From: an uncultured Aquimarina sp.
GTDB taxonomy: Bacteria > Bacteroidota > Bacteroidia > Flavobacteriales > Flavobacteriaceae
NCBI GenBank assembly: GCA_947498455.1
Contig: CANMKK010000013.1
Span: 1-64,000, forward strand
Reading direction: 5' to 3'
Length of the DNA stretch: 64,000 bases
A program made the position numbers and the translations under genes. The notes under the pieces were generated by a model. That model was not told the origin of the DNA. It saw only the letters and a list, made by a program, of their open reading frames with translations, and made no database searches. Positions 26,132 to 36,109 of this stretch are shown piece after piece (positions within the stretch are counted from its first letter, which is position 1; the number at the start of each line of letters is the position of its first letter).

Positions 26132-27889
26132 ATGCGTGCACTACGTCACTTAAACAAGTACTTTTTTAAATACAAGTATCGCCTCATTATAGGTCTAATC
26201 ATTACCATTATTGCTAGAATTTTTGCTATTGCTGTTCCTAAATTCATAGGTGATTCGGTTGATGTAGTAGAGCAGTACATAAACAATGATATTACCGACA
26301 TTGCAGTAGTAAAAAGTGGATTAATTATAAATATCTTGTTAATTATAGGTTCTGTTCTTATTGCAGCCTTCTTCACTTTTTTAATGCGGCAAACTTTTAT
26401 AGTCGTATCCAGATTCATTGAATTCGACTTAAAAAATGAAGTTTTTAAACATTATGAAATACTATCACTCAATTTTTACAAAAAAAACAGAACAGGTGAT
26501 TTAATGAACCGGATTAGTGAAGATGTATCCAAAGTAAGAATGTATGTGGGTCCAGCTATTATGTATAGTGTTAATACGATTACTTTGTTTGTGGTGGTAA
26601 TAGGATACATGATAAGTATAGCACCAGAATTAACCTTATACACTGTTGCTCCGCTACCAATTCTTTCTGTTTCTATATATAAATTAAGTGTAGCTATCCA
26701 TAAAAGGAGTACTATTGTTCAGGAGTTTTTATCTAAGCTAACCACATTTGCCCAAGAATCTTTTAGTGGTATCTCTGTAATAAAAGCATATGGTATAGAA
26801 CCACGAACACTTACTGGTTTTACAGAACTATCTAATACGAGTAGAGAAAAAAATATTGATCTGGCAAAAGTCCAAGCGTTATTTTTTCCAATGATGATAC
26901 TATTAATTGGTCTTAGCAATCTCATTGTCATATACATTGGTGGAAAACAATTTATCGATGGTACTATAGAAGATCTTGGTGTTATTGTAGAGTTTATCAT
27001 TTTTGTAAATATGTTAACCTGGCCAGTTGCTACAGTAGGATGGGTAACCTCAATCGTGCAACAGGCAGAAGCATCACAAGTACGAATCAATGAATTTTTA
27101 AGTCAGGAACCAGAAATCACCAATAGTACAATAGAAAAAACACCTATCCATGGTTCTATTGTTTTTGACAAGGTCTCTTTTACCTATGATGACACCAATA
27201 TTACCGCTTTAAAAGGAATTAGTTTTCAGGTCGATCCAGGTCAGACAATTGCCATTATAGGAAAAACAGGATCTGGAAAATCTACAATTCTAGATTTGAT
27301 AGGTCGATTATACGATGTATCCCAAGGAGAAATAAAAATAGAAGGCCGGGCAATTGATTCTTACAATCTACATAACCTAAGAGAAAGTATAGGCTACGTG
27401 CCACAGGATGCCTTTTTATTTAGTGATTCCATAAAAAACAATATAAAATTCGGAAAAGAAGATGCAACTGATGATCAAGTTATAGAAGCTGCTAAAAATG
27501 CTGTGGTGCATAAAAACATTATAGGGTTTAAAAATGAGTACGAAACTGTTTTAGGAGAAAGAGGAATTACACTTTCTGGAGGTCAAAAACAACGTGTTTC
27601 TATTGCCAGAGCAATTATAAAATCCCCTTCAATTTTACTTTTTGATGATTGTTTATCGGCGGTTGACACAGAAACTGAAGAAGAAATTCTTAGTAATTTA
27701 GACAAAATATCCAAAAATAAGACCACTTTTATTGTTAGTCATAGAGTTTCTACTACAAGAAATGCAGATAAAATAATAGTATTAGACGAAGGCAAAATAA
27801 TACAGCAAGGCTCTCATAATCAACTAATAGAAGTAGAAGGATATTATAAAGAATTATATTTAAAACAACTTAACGAAAAAGAAATTTGA
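26132..27889 (+). CDS. ABC exporter half-transporter (ATPase and permease)
   Basis: The 585-residue protein fuses six membrane helices (residues about 15-300) to an ABC ATPase with Walker A GKTGSGKST, signature LSGGQKQR, Walker B LLFDDCLSAVD and the switch His in VSHRVS. It is an MdlB/MsbA-like homodimeric exporter; the substrate is not evident from sequence. No peptidase domain is present, so it is not a peptide processor. A DUF3276 gene follows 78 bases downstream on the same strand. Confidence 0.92.
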   Translation: MRALRHLNKYFFKYKYRLIIGLIITIIARIFAIAVPKFIGDSVDVVEQYINNDITDIAVVKSGLIINILLIIGSVLIAAFFTFLMRQTFIVVSRFIEFDLKNEVFKHYEILSLNFYKKNRTGDLMNRISEDVSKVRMYVGPAIMYSVNTITLFVVVIGYMISIAPELTLYTVAPLPILSVSIYKLSVAIHKRSTIVQEFLSKLTTFAQESFSGISVIKAYGIEPRTLTGFTELSNTSREKNIDLAKVQALFFPMMILLIGLSNLIVIYIGGKQFIDGTIEDLGVIVEFIIFVNMLTWPVATVGWVTSIVQQAEASQVRINEFLSQEPEITNSTIEKTPIHGSIVFDKVSFTYDDTNITALKGISFQVDPGQTIAIIGKTGSGKSTILDLIGRLYDVSQGEIKIEGRAIDSYNLHNLRESIGYVPQDAFLFSDSIKNNIKFGKEDATDDQVIEAAKNAVVHKNIIGFKNEYETVLGERGITLSGGQKQRVSIARAIIKSPSILLFDDCLSAVDTETEEEILSNLDKISKNKTTFIVSHRVSTTRNADKIIVLDEGKIIQQGSHNQLIEVEGYYKELYLKQLNEKEI

Positions 27890-27967
27890 TATTTTGTTGT
27901 TTGGTTAACAATTTTTTTAGATTTTTGATTCCATCGTAATAGACTAATTAATTAAGAAATACGGATT

Positions 27968-28363
27968 ATGAGCGATAATGAAATGTTAGAGAAAGAGGAA
28001 ATTTTCTCAAAAGTTTTAAGAGCAGGAAGAAGAACATATTTCTTTGATGTAAGATCTACTAAAGCAGGTGATTATTATCTTACCATTACAGAAAGTAAAA
28101 AATTCACAAATGACGACGGGTCTTTTCACTACAAAAAACACAAAATCTATCTATACAAAGAAGATTTCGTAGGTTTTACTGAGATTCTTAACGAGATGAC
28201 ACATTATATTGTGGACGAAAAAGGCGAAGAAGTGATCAGTGAAAGACATCAAAAAGACTTTCAGAAGTCATATGAGCAAGAAATAGAAGATTCTGTCGAC
28301 ATAAATGAAGAAGTAGTCGCTTCTACCGAAAGCTTTACAGATGTAAACTTTGATGACATATAA
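27968..28363 (+). CDS. DUF3276 (PUR-alpha-like) nucleic-acid-binding protein
   Basis: This 131-residue protein has the DUF3276 pattern: IFSKVLRAGRRTYFFDVRST, DYYLTITESKKF and HKIYLYKEDF, the PUR repeat fold known from Bacteroidota and spirochaetes. The last 35 residues are acidic and probably disordered. PUR-domain proteins bind single-stranded DNA or RNA; the role in this phylum is unsettled. The gene ends at a terminator. Confidence 0.9.
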   Translation: MSDNEMLEKEEIFSKVLRAGRRTYFFDVRSTKAGDYYLTITESKKFTNDDGSFHYKKHKIYLYKEDFVGFTEILNEMTHYIVDEKGEEVISERHQKDFQKSYEQEIEDSVDINEEVVASTESFTDVNFDDI

Positions 28364-28392
28364 GTATTAACAACTTAATGTTAAACTTATCT

Positions 28393-28419
28393 AAACCGCC
28401 TCATTCACTGAGTCGGTTT
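28393..28419 (+). terminator. Terminator after the DUF3276 gene
   Basis: AAACCG (28393-28398) pairs with CGGTTT (28414-28419), extended inside by CTCA/TGAG, and is followed by a run of T residues up to about 28425. Confidence 0.88.
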
Positions 28420-28466
28420 TTTTTATTTTCGAACTGAACACTTTATAACAAAACAAACTAACTGAG

Positions 28467-30980
28467 ATGAAGTACATCTGTACGACTATTGCCGCTCTTA
28501 TTTTTGTAATATCTTTTTCACAAGAAAATCTATCCCTAGAATATTACTTACCTAAGGATGTGTCTTATAATTCAAAGATCCCTACTCCACAAAGTATTTT
28601 AGGGTTTGTACCAGGTAAATGGCATGTCACACACGATAAGCTAGTAGAATACATGAAAATATTGGCTGAATATTCTCCTCGTATTACATTAGAAAATCGA
28701 GGTAAAACATTCGAAGACAGACCTCTTATTTTATTAACGATAACTTCAGAAAAAAATCATCAAAATATTGAACAAATAAGAAAAGATCACCTTCAATTAA
28801 CTGATGTAAGTTCTACCCAGTTGAATATTGATGCGTTGCCCATTATAGTCTATCAAGGGTTTTCTATTCATGGAAATGAGGCGAGCGGATCTAATGCAAG
28901 CCTACTGGCAGCATATTATCTGGCTGCCGCTCAAGGAGAGGAAATTGATGAACTCCTAGAAACTACCGTAATATTGTTTGACCCTTCTTTTAACCCTGAT
29001 GGGCTACAACGCTTTTCTTATTGGGCAAACACCAATAAAAGTAAAAACATCAGTACAGATCCTCAGGATCGTGAATATAGTGAAGCATGGCCTGGAGCCA
29101 GAACCAATCATTACTGGTTTGATATGAACCGTGATTGGCTACCAGCACAATTACCCGAGTCTAGAGCTAGAATTAATACATTCCATAAATGGTATCCAAA
29201 TATTCTTACCGACCATCACGAAATGGGTTCTAATAGTACTTTTTTCTTTCAACCAGGAATACAGTCCAGAACACATCCTTTAACTCCAAAAGCGAATCAG
29301 GAACTCACAAAAAAAATTGCTAGCTATCACGCAAAAGCTTTAGATAAAATAGGTTCTCTATATTTTACTGAAGAGAATTTTGATGATTTTTATTATGGCA
29401 AAGGATCTACTTTTCCTGATATCAATGGAGGAATCGGAATTTTATTCGAACAAGGAAGCTCCAGAGGACATGCTCAACAGACAGTAAATGGTATTTTAAC
29501 CTTCCCTTTTACCATAAGAAATCAATTTACTGCAATTCTTTCTACATTGAAAGCTGCAAAATCAATGCGGAAAGAAATTTTAACATATCAACGAGATTTT
29601 TATATTAATGCCATAAAAGAAGCCAGTAACAAAGTCTACTTTTTTGGGAATGAAAAAGATGCCGCTTCTACTTATCATCTTGCCGAAATATTGCAGCGAC
29701 ACAAAATTAAATTCTATGATTTAAAAGAAGATGTTATTCATAACAACATAGCTTTTAAAAAAGGGCATAGTTATATTGTACCTTTAAATCAAAGGCAAAA
29801 CAGGTTAATTAAGGCCATTTTCGAAAAAAGAACAACTTTTCAGGATAGTTTGTTTTATGACATTTCTGCCTGGACATTCCCTCTTGCTTTTAATTTAGAT
29901 TATACCGAAAAAACTACAGATGCAAACCTAGGCCAAGAAATAACAAATCTTACTTTTAAAAAAGGAAAAAACTTTAAAAATAGTAATTATGGTTATCTTA
30001 TGGAGTGGCATGAATATTATACTCCTGCCGTTTTATACAAAATTTTAGCCAAAGGTATACGTGCTAAAGTAGGAATGAAACAGTTCTCTATAGAGCATAA
30101 CAATTATGATTATGGCACAATTTTTATACCTGTTCAAAATCAAAAACTCAACCCCAATGAGATACACACTTTTTTACAAAAAATAGCTTCCGAAAATCAT
30201 GTAGATATTATAAGCGTATCAACTGGATTAACAAAAGGAATTGATCTAGGAAGTAGTCAATTTAAAAACATATCTTTTCCAAAAATTGCATTATTTACCG
30301 GTAATGGAATTACTCCATACGATGCTGGAGAAATATGGCATTTAATGGATCAGCGCTATAATATACCTATCACTAAATTAACTACAGACAATCTACACCA
30401 TAAAGATTTATCCAAGTACACACATATTATTTTACCAAACTGCAAGGGCAATGTTTTTAACCAAAACGCCATATCCAAGATAAAGAGCTGGATCCAAAAA
30501 GGAGGTACATTCATTGGATACAGAAGTGCATCACAACTCTTCAAAAATAATGAGTTAATGAATATCGAATTTACTCAAAATAGTAGTGATGCTACTGCAA
30601 TTTCTTTTGAGCAAAAGCAAAATTTTTATGGAGCACAGATAATTGGCGGAGCTATTTTTGAAACGAAAATCGACAGATCTCATCCCGTAAATTTTGGATA
30701 TAAAAATGATAAAATTCCTTTATTCAGAAACACTACCTTTTTCATCAAACCGGATAAACAAAGCTATAATAACCCTATTAAATACACATCAGATCCATTG
30801 CTAAGTGGATATATCAGCAAAAAAAACTTAGACTCATTGTCTGGAACAGTACCGTTTAGACATCACAGTATAGGTAAAGGAAGTACCATCCTTTTTACAG
30901 ACAATACTAATTTTAGAGCTTTCTGGTATGGAACAAACAAATTATTAATGAATGCAATATTCTTTAGTAAAATGATGTAG
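28467..30980 (+). CDS. M14 family zinc carboxypeptidase, secreted
   Basis: The 837-residue protein has a signal peptide (MKYICTTIAALIFVISFSQ). The peptidase M14 domain follows: a zinc-binding HGNEASG, DPSFNPDG, then FDMNRDW and TDHHEMGSNSTFF, which supply the remaining zinc ligand and substrate-binding residues. The catalytic Glu is probably in GILFEQGSSRG. The C-terminal half is a large domain with a class I glutamine-amidotransferase-like pattern (KIALFTGNG, HIILPNC), usual in large flavobacterial M14 proteins. It probably trims peptides in the periplasm. It is monocistronic. Confidence 0.92.
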   Translation: MKYICTTIAALIFVISFSQENLSLEYYLPKDVSYNSKIPTPQSILGFVPGKWHVTHDKLVEYMKILAEYSPRITLENRGKTFEDRPLILLTITSEKNHQNIEQIRKDHLQLTDVSSTQLNIDALPIIVYQGFSIHGNEASGSNASLLAAYYLAAAQGEEIDELLETTVILFDPSFNPDGLQRFSYWANTNKSKNISTDPQDREYSEAWPGARTNHYWFDMNRDWLPAQLPESRARINTFHKWYPNILTDHHEMGSNSTFFFQPGIQSRTHPLTPKANQELTKKIASYHAKALDKIGSLYFTEENFDDFYYGKGSTFPDINGGIGILFEQGSSRGHAQQTVNGILTFPFTIRNQFTAILSTLKAAKSMRKEILTYQRDFYINAIKEASNKVYFFGNEKDAASTYHLAEILQRHKIKFYDLKEDVIHNNIAFKKGHSYIVPLNQRQNRLIKAIFEKRTTFQDSLFYDISAWTFPLAFNLDYTEKTTDANLGQEITNLTFKKGKNFKNSNYGYLMEWHEYYTPAVLYKILAKGIRAKVGMKQFSIEHNNYDYGTIFIPVQNQKLNPNEIHTFLQKIASENHVDIISVSTGLTKGIDLGSSQFKNISFPKIALFTGNGITPYDAGEIWHLMDQRYNIPITKLTTDNLHHKDLSKYTHIILPNCKGNVFNQNAISKIKSWIQKGGTFIGYRSASQLFKNNELMNIEFTQNSSDATAISFEQKQNFYGAQIIGGAIFETKIDRSHPVNFGYKNDKIPLFRNTTFFIKPDKQSYNNPIKYTSDPLLSGYISKKNLDSLSGTVPFRHHSIGKGSTILFTDNTNFRAFWYGTNKLLMNAIFFSKMM

Positions 30981-31014
30981 AGCTTATGAATGTGTAAATA
31001 CCATTCATAACTTT

Positions 31015-31878
31015 TTATATTTTTTCTCGAAATTCATAATAATGCGATAGCACCTCATTAGGAGCTTCTACTTGAGGGTAATGACCTATTTCATCCAATA
31101 AAACTACATCAGGGTTAGGTATAATCTCTTTATAATACACTGCCATATGTTTTCCTGAAATAGGATCAGCACCACCATTTATAAGTCTTTTTGGTATATT
31201 CGTATATTGAATTGCTTCTCTCCAACGCATTTTATTAGTATCTCTTTCTTTTAAATACTGAATAATTTTAGGAATTACATTTTTACCTGAATTAAAAACT
31301 ATTGTTTCCCAAAATTCATCGATTTCTTCTTCACTTGCTTGTGTCCTCTTTCCAAAAATCTTCCTGAAATTCTTAGCTAATGTATCTCTCCCCATGAAAT
31401 GCTTAAGTAACACTCCCAGAGGAGTTAATAACATCTTTTGAGTTAGCGTAGGAAAATTTGTTTCAGGAAACATGCCTCCATTAAGGAAGCAAACTGATTT
31501 TATATCAAATTTATATGCAAAATCCTCTAAGTTTCTGGCTAACATTTCCTGAACAACAGTATCTCCATAATTATGGGCAAGAATATGGAAAGATTTTATA
31601 TTTTTCTCTTCCAAAAACACTTCCCATAAATCAACTTGTTTTCCAATACTATACACATAATCTGTAGGCTTTGAAGAAAACCCATACCCTAGCATATCTA
31701 GAGTTAATACTTCATAATTCTGAATAAGTGAACTCCATACTTTACTCCAATCCCAAGATGAAGTAGGAAACCCATGAACTAGTATTAAAGGCTCTCCTCT
31801 ACCTTCTTGCTTATAAAATATTTTATACGCTCCATACGTGTAATAAGATCCTGAATTTTTCCAAGTCACTAACTTCAT
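31015..31878 (-). CDS. Alpha/beta hydrolase
   Basis: The start at 31878 (MKLVTWKNSGSYY) fits homologues and sits one base past the upstream stop; an alternative ATG at 31893 would overlap that gene. The 287-residue protein has the oxyanion HGFPTSSWDW, the LDMLGYGFSSKP strand-turn, AHNYGDTVVQ at the nucleophile elbow and a late EIGHYPQVEAP with the catalytic His. In the elbow the expected Ser is Asn-Tyr-Gly-Asp, so the nucleophile could be Asp, as in dehalogenase- and epoxide-hydrolase-like relatives. The substrate is unknown. It is in an operon with the Mpo1-like gene. Confidence 0.88.
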   Translation of the reverse strand: MKLVTWKNSGSYYTYGAYKIFYKQEGRGEPLILVHGFPTSSWDWSKVWSSLIQNYEVLTLDMLGYGFSSKPTDYVYSIGKQVDLWEVFLEEKNIKSFHILAHNYGDTVVQEMLARNLEDFAYKFDIKSVCFLNGGMFPETNFPTLTQKMLLTPLGVLLKHFMGRDTLAKNFRKIFGKRTQASEEEIDEFWETIVFNSGKNVIPKIIQYLKERDTNKMRWREAIQYTNIPKRLINGGADPISGKHMAVYYKEIIPNPDVVLLDEIGHYPQVEAPNEVLSHYYEFREKI

Positions 31879-31879
31879 A

Positions 31880-32344
31880 TTATTTCTTTCCAAAAATTTT
31901 CTGAATCACCCATCCTGGGCCAATCAATAAAAACTGAAGATCTTTCAGAAAAGATGGCTTTTTACCTTCTAACTTATGTCCATAGAACTGTCCTATCCAA
32001 GCAATTCCAAAAATCAATAATGAAACTAACCAAAGCCTTACATGCTGACCTATATAATAATTCACTATAATACAGAAAACAGAAAACACTAAAACCTGCA
32101 GTGCCATTTTAACCGATAACCTTACATAAAAAAACAGTATAAAAAGTAAAGCTACAAAGGCCCAGTTCTCTATAAATTGATTGTTTCCGGGAATCAATTT
32201 CGTTAAAATACCGTTCGGGATACTCATCAAAAGGCCAACAATTGAAAAATATATAGCAGGCACACAAAAAAAATGAATTATAATATTTGTTTTATTCTGA
32301 TGACTTACAGCATATTCTTCAAACCAATTTTCTAAAGACCTCAT
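31880..32344 (-). CDS. Mpo1-like (DUF962) membrane protein
   Basis: The 154-residue protein shows the DUF962/Mpo1 start (LENWFEEYAVSHQNKTNIIIH) with the conserved histidines and FFCVPAIY, plus four predicted membrane helices and a WIGQFYGHKLEGKKPSF block. Yeast Mpo1 is an iron-dependent dioxygenase that alpha-oxidises 2-hydroxy fatty acids. The two HxxxN/GH histidine sites are visible here. The bacterial role is inferred to be fatty-acid-related. It is followed immediately by the hydrolase gene. Confidence 0.88.
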   Translation of the reverse strand: MRSLENWFEEYAVSHQNKTNIIIHFFCVPAIYFSIVGLLMSIPNGILTKLIPGNNQFIENWAFVALLFILFFYVRLSVKMALQVLVFSVFCIIVNYYIGQHVRLWLVSLLIFGIAWIGQFYGHKLEGKKPSFLKDLQFLLIGPGWVIQKIFGKK

Positions 32345-32436
32345 AATTTTTGTTTTGTAGTGTAACTAAGATAGCATTTTTTAGACTTATATACTATAAT
32401 ATTGTAATTTCGAATAATCCGAAAAAACGAATAACT

Positions 32437-32994
32437 ATGGCACGTACTCCTTCTAATATGTTACCTCTCGGTACTACAGCTCCTGATTTTACACTAGTAG
32501 ATTCAATAACCAATGACAACGTATCTTTAACTGACATAAGAGGAGAAAAAGGTACTGTAGTTATGTTTATCTGTAATCATTGTCCTTTCGTTATTCATGT
32601 AAATGAAGAAATTGTTAGAATCGCTAATGATTATCGTGTACAAGGATTTGGTTTTGTAGCAATCAGTAGTAATGATATAGAAAAGTATCCGCAAGATGCC
32701 CCTGAACATATGTGGAGTACTGCTAGGAAAAATAATTATACGTTTCCATATTTATTTGATGAAACTCAAGAAATTGCCAGAGCTTATGATGCAGCTTGCA
32801 CACCGGATTTTTACCTTTTCGATGGAGATTTAAAACTTATTTATAGAGGTCAATTAGACGACTCTCGCCCCGGTAATGGAATTACAGTTAATGGGCGTGA
32901 TCTTCGTCAAGCGCTAGATGCTGTATTACGAAATGCTAAAGTTATTGAACCGCAAAAACCTAGCATTGGATGTAATATCAAATGGAAAGAATAA
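32437..32994 (+). CDS. Thioredoxin-fold AhpC/TSA-like protein
   Basis: The ATG at 32437 (MARTPSNMLPLG) is chosen over an upstream frame start at 32350 because it begins the conserved region. The 185-residue protein has APDFTL, VVMFICNHCPF with Cys46-x-x-Cys49, and CTPDFYLFD, a cis-Pro-like site. It belongs to the thioredoxin-family peroxiredoxin-like group common in marine bacteria, probably a cytoplasmic thiol oxidoreductase. It is divergent from the Mpo1-like gene. Confidence 0.92.
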   Translation: MARTPSNMLPLGTTAPDFTLVDSITNDNVSLTDIRGEKGTVVMFICNHCPFVIHVNEEIVRIANDYRVQGFGFVAISSNDIEKYPQDAPEHMWSTARKNNYTFPYLFDETQEIARAYDAACTPDFYLFDGDLKLIYRGQLDDSRPGNGITVNGRDLRQALDAVLRNAKVIEPQKPSIGCNIKWKE

Positions 32995-33025
32995 TGTATA
33001 TCAGAAACTAGTTAAGTAAACTGAT

Positions 33026-33547
33026 TTAGATAGCAACTCCTGCAATTATCTTAAGATGTGCCAAATGATGATTCCCATGCCATGCATATATCCCAATATC
33101 TTCAGCCAAAGAAATTTCGACATTTCCTTCTGGGTGAATAAATATTTTTTGTAGATCCTCTTCCGTTAATCCTTTTAAAAAATATACCCATTTTGCATGC
33201 AAAGCTTCAATTAAGTTTAGTGACAGATGTATTGGGGCAGTTTTTGTGTCAAATAATTCAGCCCATCTATCTTCATGATATGCCTTTATAATAGGTTTAT
33301 TTTCTGTAAGCGCCCATTTAAACCGTATGTATCCATTATGATGACTGTCATGTATATGATGAATAACTTGCCTTGCTGTCCAACCGTTTTTTCTATATGG
33401 AGTCTCGAGTATTTTTTCATTAAACCCTTCGACAAGACAAAGCAATTTCTTAGGCAACTCCTCTAAGTCTTGTATCCAATTGGTAATATACTCTTTAGTA
33501 ATTACTTCTGGACATTCGAATTTTCCTATCGGATACTGTAGATTCAT
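33026..33547 (-). CDS. YfiT-type bacillithiol transferase-like (DinB fold) protein
   Basis: The 173-residue protein starts LQYPIGKFECPE and shows GWTARQVIHHIHDSHHNGY and IYAWHGNHHLAHLK, which supply the metal-binding histidines of the DinB/YfiT four-helix bundle. Relatives are metal-dependent thiol transferases such as BstA. Bacillithiol is known from some Bacteroidota, so the activity is plausible but unproven here. It lies 14 bases downstream of the following hypothetical gene on the same strand. Confidence 0.9.
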   Translation of the reverse strand: MNLQYPIGKFECPEVITKEYITNWIQDLEELPKKLLCLVEGFNEKILETPYRKNGWTARQVIHHIHDSHHNGYIRFKWALTENKPIIKAYHEDRWAELFDTKTAPIHLSLNLIEALHAKWVYFLKGLTEEDLQKIFIHPEGNVEISLAEDIGIYAWHGNHHLAHLKIIAGVAI

Positions 33548-33561
33548 TTTACACTTAATTA

Positions 33562-34362
33562 TTATTCTTCCTTCCTGTATAGCACAGGACTGGATGATTT
33601 ATCCTGTAGATTTTGCAATACAAGCTCATATTTAGATAACGATTCTATTTTATACTTATATACGTAATTATTATTAGGAGAGGAACAAGACATTATTTCA
33701 TCTTTTATTTTAACCTTAAATTTCTTAATAAATTTCCCATTACGAAAATTAAATCTCAAAGTTTCTTCAAAAATAATATACTCATCGGGAAATTCTGTAT
33801 TCATCCATTTTCCTTGAAGATCAGCATAAGCATTTCTATTATTAAATTTATCGTCTAATAAAACCTTCATCCGACGACTGTAATCTATAAAATTTCTATC
33901 TAAAGTTATCTCTTTTAAAGGCTTACCTACAACTTTTCTATCAATTTGTTTTCCTTTATTGAAATAATGTTTTGATTCGAATTTAACATAAGAATGAGAA
34001 TAATCATTTACAATCCGTCCGAATTCATTTTTCTGTTTCATGTACTCTTTTTGCTTATAGTTCACATGAATCAATTGATCGTCCCAAAAATAGAAAGTGG
34101 TAACAACCATCGCTGTAGGCACTCCAAAATTCTTTACAATTTTTTTCAGTCTATCACGCTCATAGTATCCATTAAGTGCTGCGCCATGATGTGCCATTTT
34201 ATCAAGAAACTCTTCGGGGTCTAAAGATAACATTTCGGATTCCATATAACTATCGATAATCTCAATCCGATCGTTAACACTACTTATAATCTTCTCTTTT
34301 TCCTGGGAAAACAAAGAAATCAAACAAAAAAACAAAAAGTAGATTATTAATATTCTTCTCAT
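33562..34362 (-). CDS. Hypothetical secreted protein
   Basis: This 266-residue protein has a clear signal peptide (ILIIYFLFFCLISLFS). The mature part is charged, with alternating beta-type segments (MVVTTFYFWDDQLIHVNYKQ; YIIFEETLRFNFRNGKFIKK) and no recognised family. It probably works in the periplasm or cell envelope. Co-orientation and a 14-base gap suggest co-transcription with the YfiT-like gene, but no functional link is evident. Confidence 0.75.
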   Translation of the reverse strand: MRRILIIYFLFFCLISLFSQEKEKIISSVNDRIEIIDSYMESEMLSLDPEEFLDKMAHHGAALNGYYERDRLKKIVKNFGVPTAMVVTTFYFWDDQLIHVNYKQKEYMKQKNEFGRIVNDYSHSYVKFESKHYFNKGKQIDRKVVGKPLKEITLDRNFIDYSRRMKVLLDDKFNNRNAYADLQGKWMNTEFPDEYIIFEETLRFNFRNGKFIKKFKVKIKDEIMSCSSPNNNYVYKYKIESLSKYELVLQNLQDKSSSPVLYRKEE

Positions 34363-34795
34363 TATTAAAAGTAACTAGGGGTTTTTTACTCTCTTAATTA
34401 TATGCTAATAAAACATAAATATCTGAATATCATATATAAAATTCAACATTTTTAATTGCACTGATACTCATTAACCCTATGAACTATAAGAAGATAAGTC
34501 TTTTAGAGAATATTAACAAATAATTAACATAATTGTTTTTTAATATTCTCTGAATAGAATAATAAACTTTTGATATAAGATTACCACACTTCGATTAGCA
34601 ACAGCAATCACAACGTTAGAGTCAAAAATCAAAGCCAAATGCACACTAACATAGTACACTTTGGTTTATATTAAATTCTCAAATGAGATTAGCTGCTAAA
34701 ATTGTATTTTTCTAGTGTATGTTTCAAAATAAAATGTACCAATAACACTACTTCGAATTAGCATTTTAGATGCTATTCTATTTTAGAAAGAGTAA

Positions 34796-34885
34796 AATAC
34801 CTCAGGGGAAGCCCACGAGGTATTCGTTGGAAACATATTTTTAATTTCGCGGCAAGCCTCGGGGTATTAAACCCTTTGGCGAGGC
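34796..34885. repeat. REP-like pair of palindromes in a 621-base gene-free gap
   Basis: AATACCTC (34796-34803) pairs with GAGGTATT (34817-34824). About 30 bases on, GCCTCG (34856-34861) pairs with CGAGGC (34880-34885), with an inner GGGT/ACCC. The patch is G+C-richer than its surroundings. It resembles repeated extragenic palindromes found in many flavobacteria. The rest of the 34363-34983 gap shows no gene. Confidence 0.65.
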
Positions 34886-34909
34886 CAATCAAATTAGTGA
34901 AACACATGT

Positions 34910-34964
34910 TTAAACGCATAAAAAAACCGTTGAACTATATTCAACGGTTTTTTTATGCGTTTAA
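34910..34964 (-). terminator. Very strong terminator after the peptidylprolyl isomerase gene
   Basis: A perfect 25-bp stem (34910-34934 with 34940-34964, loop CTATA) lies 20 bases past the stop. The A-run/T-run in the arms makes it function in either direction. Confidence 0.93.
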
Positions 34965-34983
34965 CTTTATGTTAATGGCTACA

Positions 34984-35916
34984 TTATTTAACGTCTACCA
35001 ATTCTACATCAAAAACTAATGTAGCATTTGGCGGAATTACACCTCCTGCGCCACGTTCTCCATATCCTAAATATGGTGGAATTACAAAACGAGCTTTATC
35101 TCCTACTTGTAACAACGCAATACCTTCATCCCATCCAGGAATAACCTGTCCTACTCCTAATGGAAAATCTATTGGTTGATTCCGTTTATATGAAGAGTCA
35201 AAAACAGTTCCATCAGGTAAGCTTCCCTTATAATGTACAGATACTGTTTTTTCCTTTTCTGCCTTTACCCCATCACCTTTCTGAACAATTTTATAACGTA
35301 ATCCACTATCCGTTTTATCAAAACCAGCTGCTAATTCTTCTAATAACTGTTCTGCTTCTTTCTTTGCCGCTGCTTCACGCTCCGCCTTAGCTCCATTAAA
35401 TTGTCTAAACACTTCAACAGCATTAAAATTGTCAGCATCTGCTCCTACTCTCACTATCTCTAGGGAATCAATAACATCTCCCTGAGCAACTGCATTTACT
35501 ACATCTTGTCCTTCAACCACTTTACCAAAAACAGTATGCTTACCATCTAACCAAGTAGTTTCTACGTGCGTAATAAAAAATTGACTTCCATTAGTTCCAG
35601 GACCTGCATTAGCCATAGACAATACACCTGGGCCATCATGCTTTAAGTCTGGATGAATTTCATCATCAAATTGATATCCCGGACCACCTGATCCTGTCCC
35701 TTGAGGGTCTCCTCCCTGAATCATAAAATCAGGAATCACTCTATGAAATTTTAATCCATTATAATAAGGCTTTCCTTGAGGAATAGCTTCATTTTCCAGA
35801 TTTCCTTCTGCTAACCCTACAAAGTTTCCTACTGTACCAGGAGCCTTTTTATATTCAAGGTTTACAACAATACTTCCCTTTGTAGTATTAAATTTTGCGT
35901 ATAATCCGTCTTGCAT
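34984..35916 (-). CDS. Bifunctional peptidylprolyl isomerase: cyclophilin plus FKBP
   Basis: The 310-residue protein joins a cyclophilin domain (residues about 5-160: [43 protein letters not shown]) to an FKBP domain (about 200-310: [41 protein letters not shown]) through an Ala/Glu-rich helical linker. Both domains accelerate prolyl isomerisation and keep their typical active-site residues. Such dual-family immunophilins are known from Bacteroidota and a few other groups. No signal peptide is seen, so it is cytoplasmic. A -7 box lies 37 bases upstream of the start. Confidence 0.94.
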   Translation of the reverse strand: MQDGLYAKFNTTKGSIVVNLEYKKAPGTVGNFVGLAEGNLENEAIPQGKPYYNGLKFHRVIPDFMIQGGDPQGTGSGGPGYQFDDEIHPDLKHDGPGVLSMANAGPGTNGSQFFITHVETTWLDGKHTVFGKVVEGQDVVNAVAQGDVIDSLEIVRVGADADNFNAVEVFRQFNGAKAEREAAAKKEAEQLLEELAAGFDKTDSGLRYKIVQKGDGVKAEKEKTVSVHYKGSLPDGTVFDSSYKRNQPIDFPLGVGQVIPGWDEGIALLQVGDKARFVIPPYLGYGERGAGGVIPPNATLVFDVELVDVK

Positions 35917-35952
35917 AACAACGTTTTTTGAGCTTTAAAAATTTTTAAGATA

Positions 35953-35960
35953 CAAAGGTA
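35953..35960 (-). promoter_or_regulatory. Bacteroidota-type -7 box for the peptidylprolyl isomerase gene
   Basis: TACCTTTG on the minus strand matches the TAnnTTTG consensus. It lies 37 bases before the start codon. A convincing -33 TTTG was not identified. Confidence 0.6.
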
Positions 35961-36072
35961 ACTAATTGCATATGTTTATTAATAAAAAGAATTCATAATC
36001 CCTTAAAATATTAAATCTACCCATAAAAACTCTATAATATGCTTCTAATCATTCTGATTTTAACAAAAAAAC

Positions 36073-36080
36073 TATCTTTG
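36073..36080 (+). promoter_or_regulatory. -7 box for the outer-membrane protein gene
   Basis: TATCTTTG matches TAnnTTTG and lies 29 bases upstream of the ATG at 36110. Confidence 0.55.
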
Positions 36081-36109
36081 CTCTTACACGAATTCAGATC
36101 ACTTAACAA

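Noticed and set aside
34984..35916. Cyclophilin-FKBP fusion as a novel protein
   Set aside because: Dual-family immunophilins of this kind are already known, so it is annotated but not treated as a discovery.
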